Assembly: GCA_014305015.1 (NCBI GenBank)
Contig: JACRUB010000060.1
Location: 1 to 6,951, forward strand
From: Vulcanimicrobiota bacterium
GTDB taxonomy: Bacteria > Vulcanimicrobiota > Vulcanimicrobiia > Vulcanimicrobiales > Vulcanimicrobiaceae
Direction: 5' to 3'
Length of the DNA stretch: 6,951 nucleotides
Below the pieces are notes generated by a model. That model made no database searches, was not told the DNA's origin, and saw nothing but the letters and a program-made list of their open reading frames with translations. Shown here one piece after another: positions 5,491 through 6,951 of this stretch (positions within the stretch are counted from its first letter, which is position 1; every line of letters starts with the position of its first letter). Both the position numbers and the translations under genes were made by a program.

Positions 5491-6951
5491 AATCAATAGC
5501 GGTCATCGGATGCGCAACCCCGTAGCCTTGTAAGGCATCAACACTTCGCGCTTCTAACCAGCGGCGTTGTTTGTCGCTTTCGACGCCCTCGGCGATGACC
5601 TCCCAACCGAATGCTTTCGCGAGCGCGATCGTCGCATCGAGGACGATCCCTTCTCGCTCGCTGCGGAAAAGAGAGCCGACGAGTTCACGGTCGAGCTTCA
5701 CGAAATCAATCGGAATCGTCGATAATTTTTTGAGTGCAACGCCCGCAGATCCAAAGCCGTCAAGGCCCACTCGCACGCCGCGTTCGTGCAAACCATTAGC
5801 AACAGCAACCGCTACCTCCCAATCGTGTGCCACTGCCGCTTCGCCCATCTCAACGGAAAGAAATGACGGATCGATTCTGGTCTGAGCAATACAGTCGTTA
5901 ATGGAATCAAGCACGGACCACGTGGGACGCGCAATATTGATATGCACGCACGGCCGGCGGCCGCCGGATGCCCAGCGCTGCGACTGTGTGAAGGCCTCCG
6001 CGATCACCCACGAATCGATGAGCGTCGTGAGGCGGTTCGTCTGAGCCAATTCCAAAAACGATTTGGGTGAGAGTAACCCTTGCGATGGATGCAACCAGCG
6101 CAATAGAGCCTCGACCGCAAGAAGTTTGCCACTCATGGTATCGATGATAGGCTGATAGTAGAGCAGGAATTCATTCTCGAGATTGTTGTGCTGCAGGCGG
6201 GTTTGCAGGTCTTGGCGGGTTGCAAGTTCCTCCGCAAGTGCCTCGTTGTACCAACAGTATCTCAGCTCGGATTGCGACTTCGCGCGGTACATCGCAGCAT
6301 CCGCGTGCGCCAACAACTCCTCCCGCGACGAGGCGTCGTCAGGGAAAATCGCAATACCGATGCTGGCGGAGAGGCGTTCCGGCAATTGTTGCAGCTTCAG
6401 AGGTTTCTCAACCGCGTCAATCAGGCGCTGTGCAACTTCGATGAGATCCGCTTCGTTCTCAAAACTCGGAAAAAGAATCGCAAACTCATCGCCGCCCACG
6501 CGCCCGATAAATTCATTCTGTCGCAACGTTTCGCGCATACGACGGGCGATCTCGACCAACACGGTGTCGCCGGAGGAATGCCCGTACGTATCATTGATAT
6601 GTTTGAATCCATCGACGTCCAGATAAAAAAGCGCCGTTCGCTCGTTGTTCCGGCGTGCAGAGGAGAGTGCCTCGCTGATGCGGGCAATCGTGGCCGAGCG
6701 GTTCGGCAGGTCCGTCAGCGGATCGTAAAAAGCAAGGTGAGAGAGATGTTCTTCTTGTTGAGCACGCTCGAGCAGTCGCGTAAAGACATCCGCGAGCAAC
6801 TTCAAGTATGCGGATTCTTCGCTTCGCAACGGCTGCGGGCGCGGTTCTCGGGAGGAGAGCGAGAGGATCCAAGTCTGTCCCCGTGCGCGAAATGAGACAG
6901 TCACAAACGAACGTAGCCCGAAGCGCTTGACCGTTTCGTTTCGAGAAGCTT
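5459..6951 (-). CDS. GAF-GGDEF-EAL cyclic-di-GMP signalling protein, 5' end beyond the window
   Basis: This predicted cytoplasmic c-di-GMP regulator controls processes such as motility versus surface growth. Its frame is open to the right edge, so the N-terminus is missing; positions below count from the in-frame GTG at 6904. Residues upstream of that point up to about 50 look like the last strand and helix of a GAF sensor domain (VTVSFRARGQTW, then an SREP turn and a final helix). GTG 6904 is therefore unlikely to be the true start. The GGDEF domain (about 60-215) is intact, with GGDEF at 137-141 (6482-6496). Its product-inhibition site reads RQNE (128-131) where RxxD is usual. The EAL domain (about 235-478) keeps EAL (265-267), Asn323, Glu352, Lys403, Glu439 and QGY (459-461). 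However, the DDFGTG motif reads DGFGSA (382-387), losing the second Asp. Diguanylate cyclase activity is likely; phosphodiesterase activity is doubtful. It converges on the small cysteine-rich gene. Confidence 0.92.
   Translation of the reverse strand, partial: ASRNETVKRFGLRSFVTVSFRARGQTWILSLSSREPRPQPLRSEESAYLKLLADVFTRLLERAQQEEHLSHLAFYDPLTDLPNRSATIARISEALSSARRNNERTALFYLDVDGFKHINDTYGHSSGDTVLVEIARRMRETLRQNEFIGRVGGDEFAILFPSFENEADLIEVAQRLIDAVEKPLKLQQLPERLSASIGIAIFPDDASSREELLAHADAAMYRAKSQSELRYCWYNEALAEELATRQDLQTRLQHNNLENEFLLYYQPIIDTMSGKLLAVEALLRWLHPSQGLLSPKSFLELAQTNRLTTLIDSWVIAEAFTQSQRWASGGRRPCVHINIARPTWSVLDSINDCIAQTRIDPSFLSVEMGEAAVAHDWEVAVAVANGLHERGVRVGLDGFGSAGVALKKLSTIPIDFVKLDRELVGSLFRSEREGIVLDATIALAKAFGWEVIAEGVESDKQRRWLEARSVDALQGYGVAHPMTAIDFSNWLEHRLR

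Noticed and set aside
5101..6940. The 9-mer CGTTTCGTT occurs at 5101-5109 and again at 6932-6940.
   Set aside because: A repeated 9-mer is expected by chance in about 7 kb, and the second copy lies inside GAF-domain codons.
6946..6951. The window ends exactly on AAGCTT.
   Set aside because: A six-base site at an edge is probably coincidence; nothing else suggests a cloning junction.

Overview
The window reads as a piece of a bacterial chromosome, densely coding and moderately GC-rich (high 50s percent by eye, not computed). No phage, transposon, tRNA, rRNA or CRISPR signal was found. The gene content (sugar-phosphate mutase, dynamin-like GTPase, amino-sugar deacetylase, c-di-GMP enzyme) suits a free-living environmental bacterium. 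The phylum cannot be fixed from sequence alone. A poorly cultured lineage such as Eremiobacterota/Vulcanimicrobiota is only a guess.

Layout. (1) 2-1024, plus strand: the last 340 codons of a phosphomannomutase/phosphoglucomutase, with the catalytic-serine domain lying left of the window. (2) 1061-3781, plus: a 906-residue bacterial dynamin-like protein with two P-loop GTPase domains. The first is canonical; the second keeps its P-loop but has lost the usual G3 and G4 motifs. (3) 3863-5023, plus: N-acetylglucosamine-6-phosphate deacetylase (NagA), apparently starting at a rare ACG codon behind a perfect AGGAGG ribosome-binding site. (4) 5134-5490, plus: a 118-residue cysteine-rich protein of unknown function with its own strong ribosome-binding site and an inverted repeat upstream. 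(5) 5459-6951, minus: a GAF-GGDEF-EAL c-di-GMP signalling protein, open at the right edge, whose 3' end overlaps gene 4 by 32 bases. The GGDEF site is intact, while the EAL domain has DG in place of the catalytic DD.

The first three genes lie head to tail with gaps of 36 and 81 bases and no convincing terminator between them, so they may be co-transcribed. A phosphohexomutase and NagA both act on sugar phosphates that feed or recycle cell-envelope polymers, and a dynamin-like protein remodels membranes. A link to envelope maintenance is therefore reasonable but inferred only from position. The small cysteine-rich gene looks separately controlled, and the convergent c-di-GMP gene belongs to another transcription unit.

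The points most worth a second look are the ACG start of nagA, the degenerate and stalk-less second GTPase domain of the dynamin-like protein, the altered EAL active site, and the cysteine-rich orphan with its inverted repeat.
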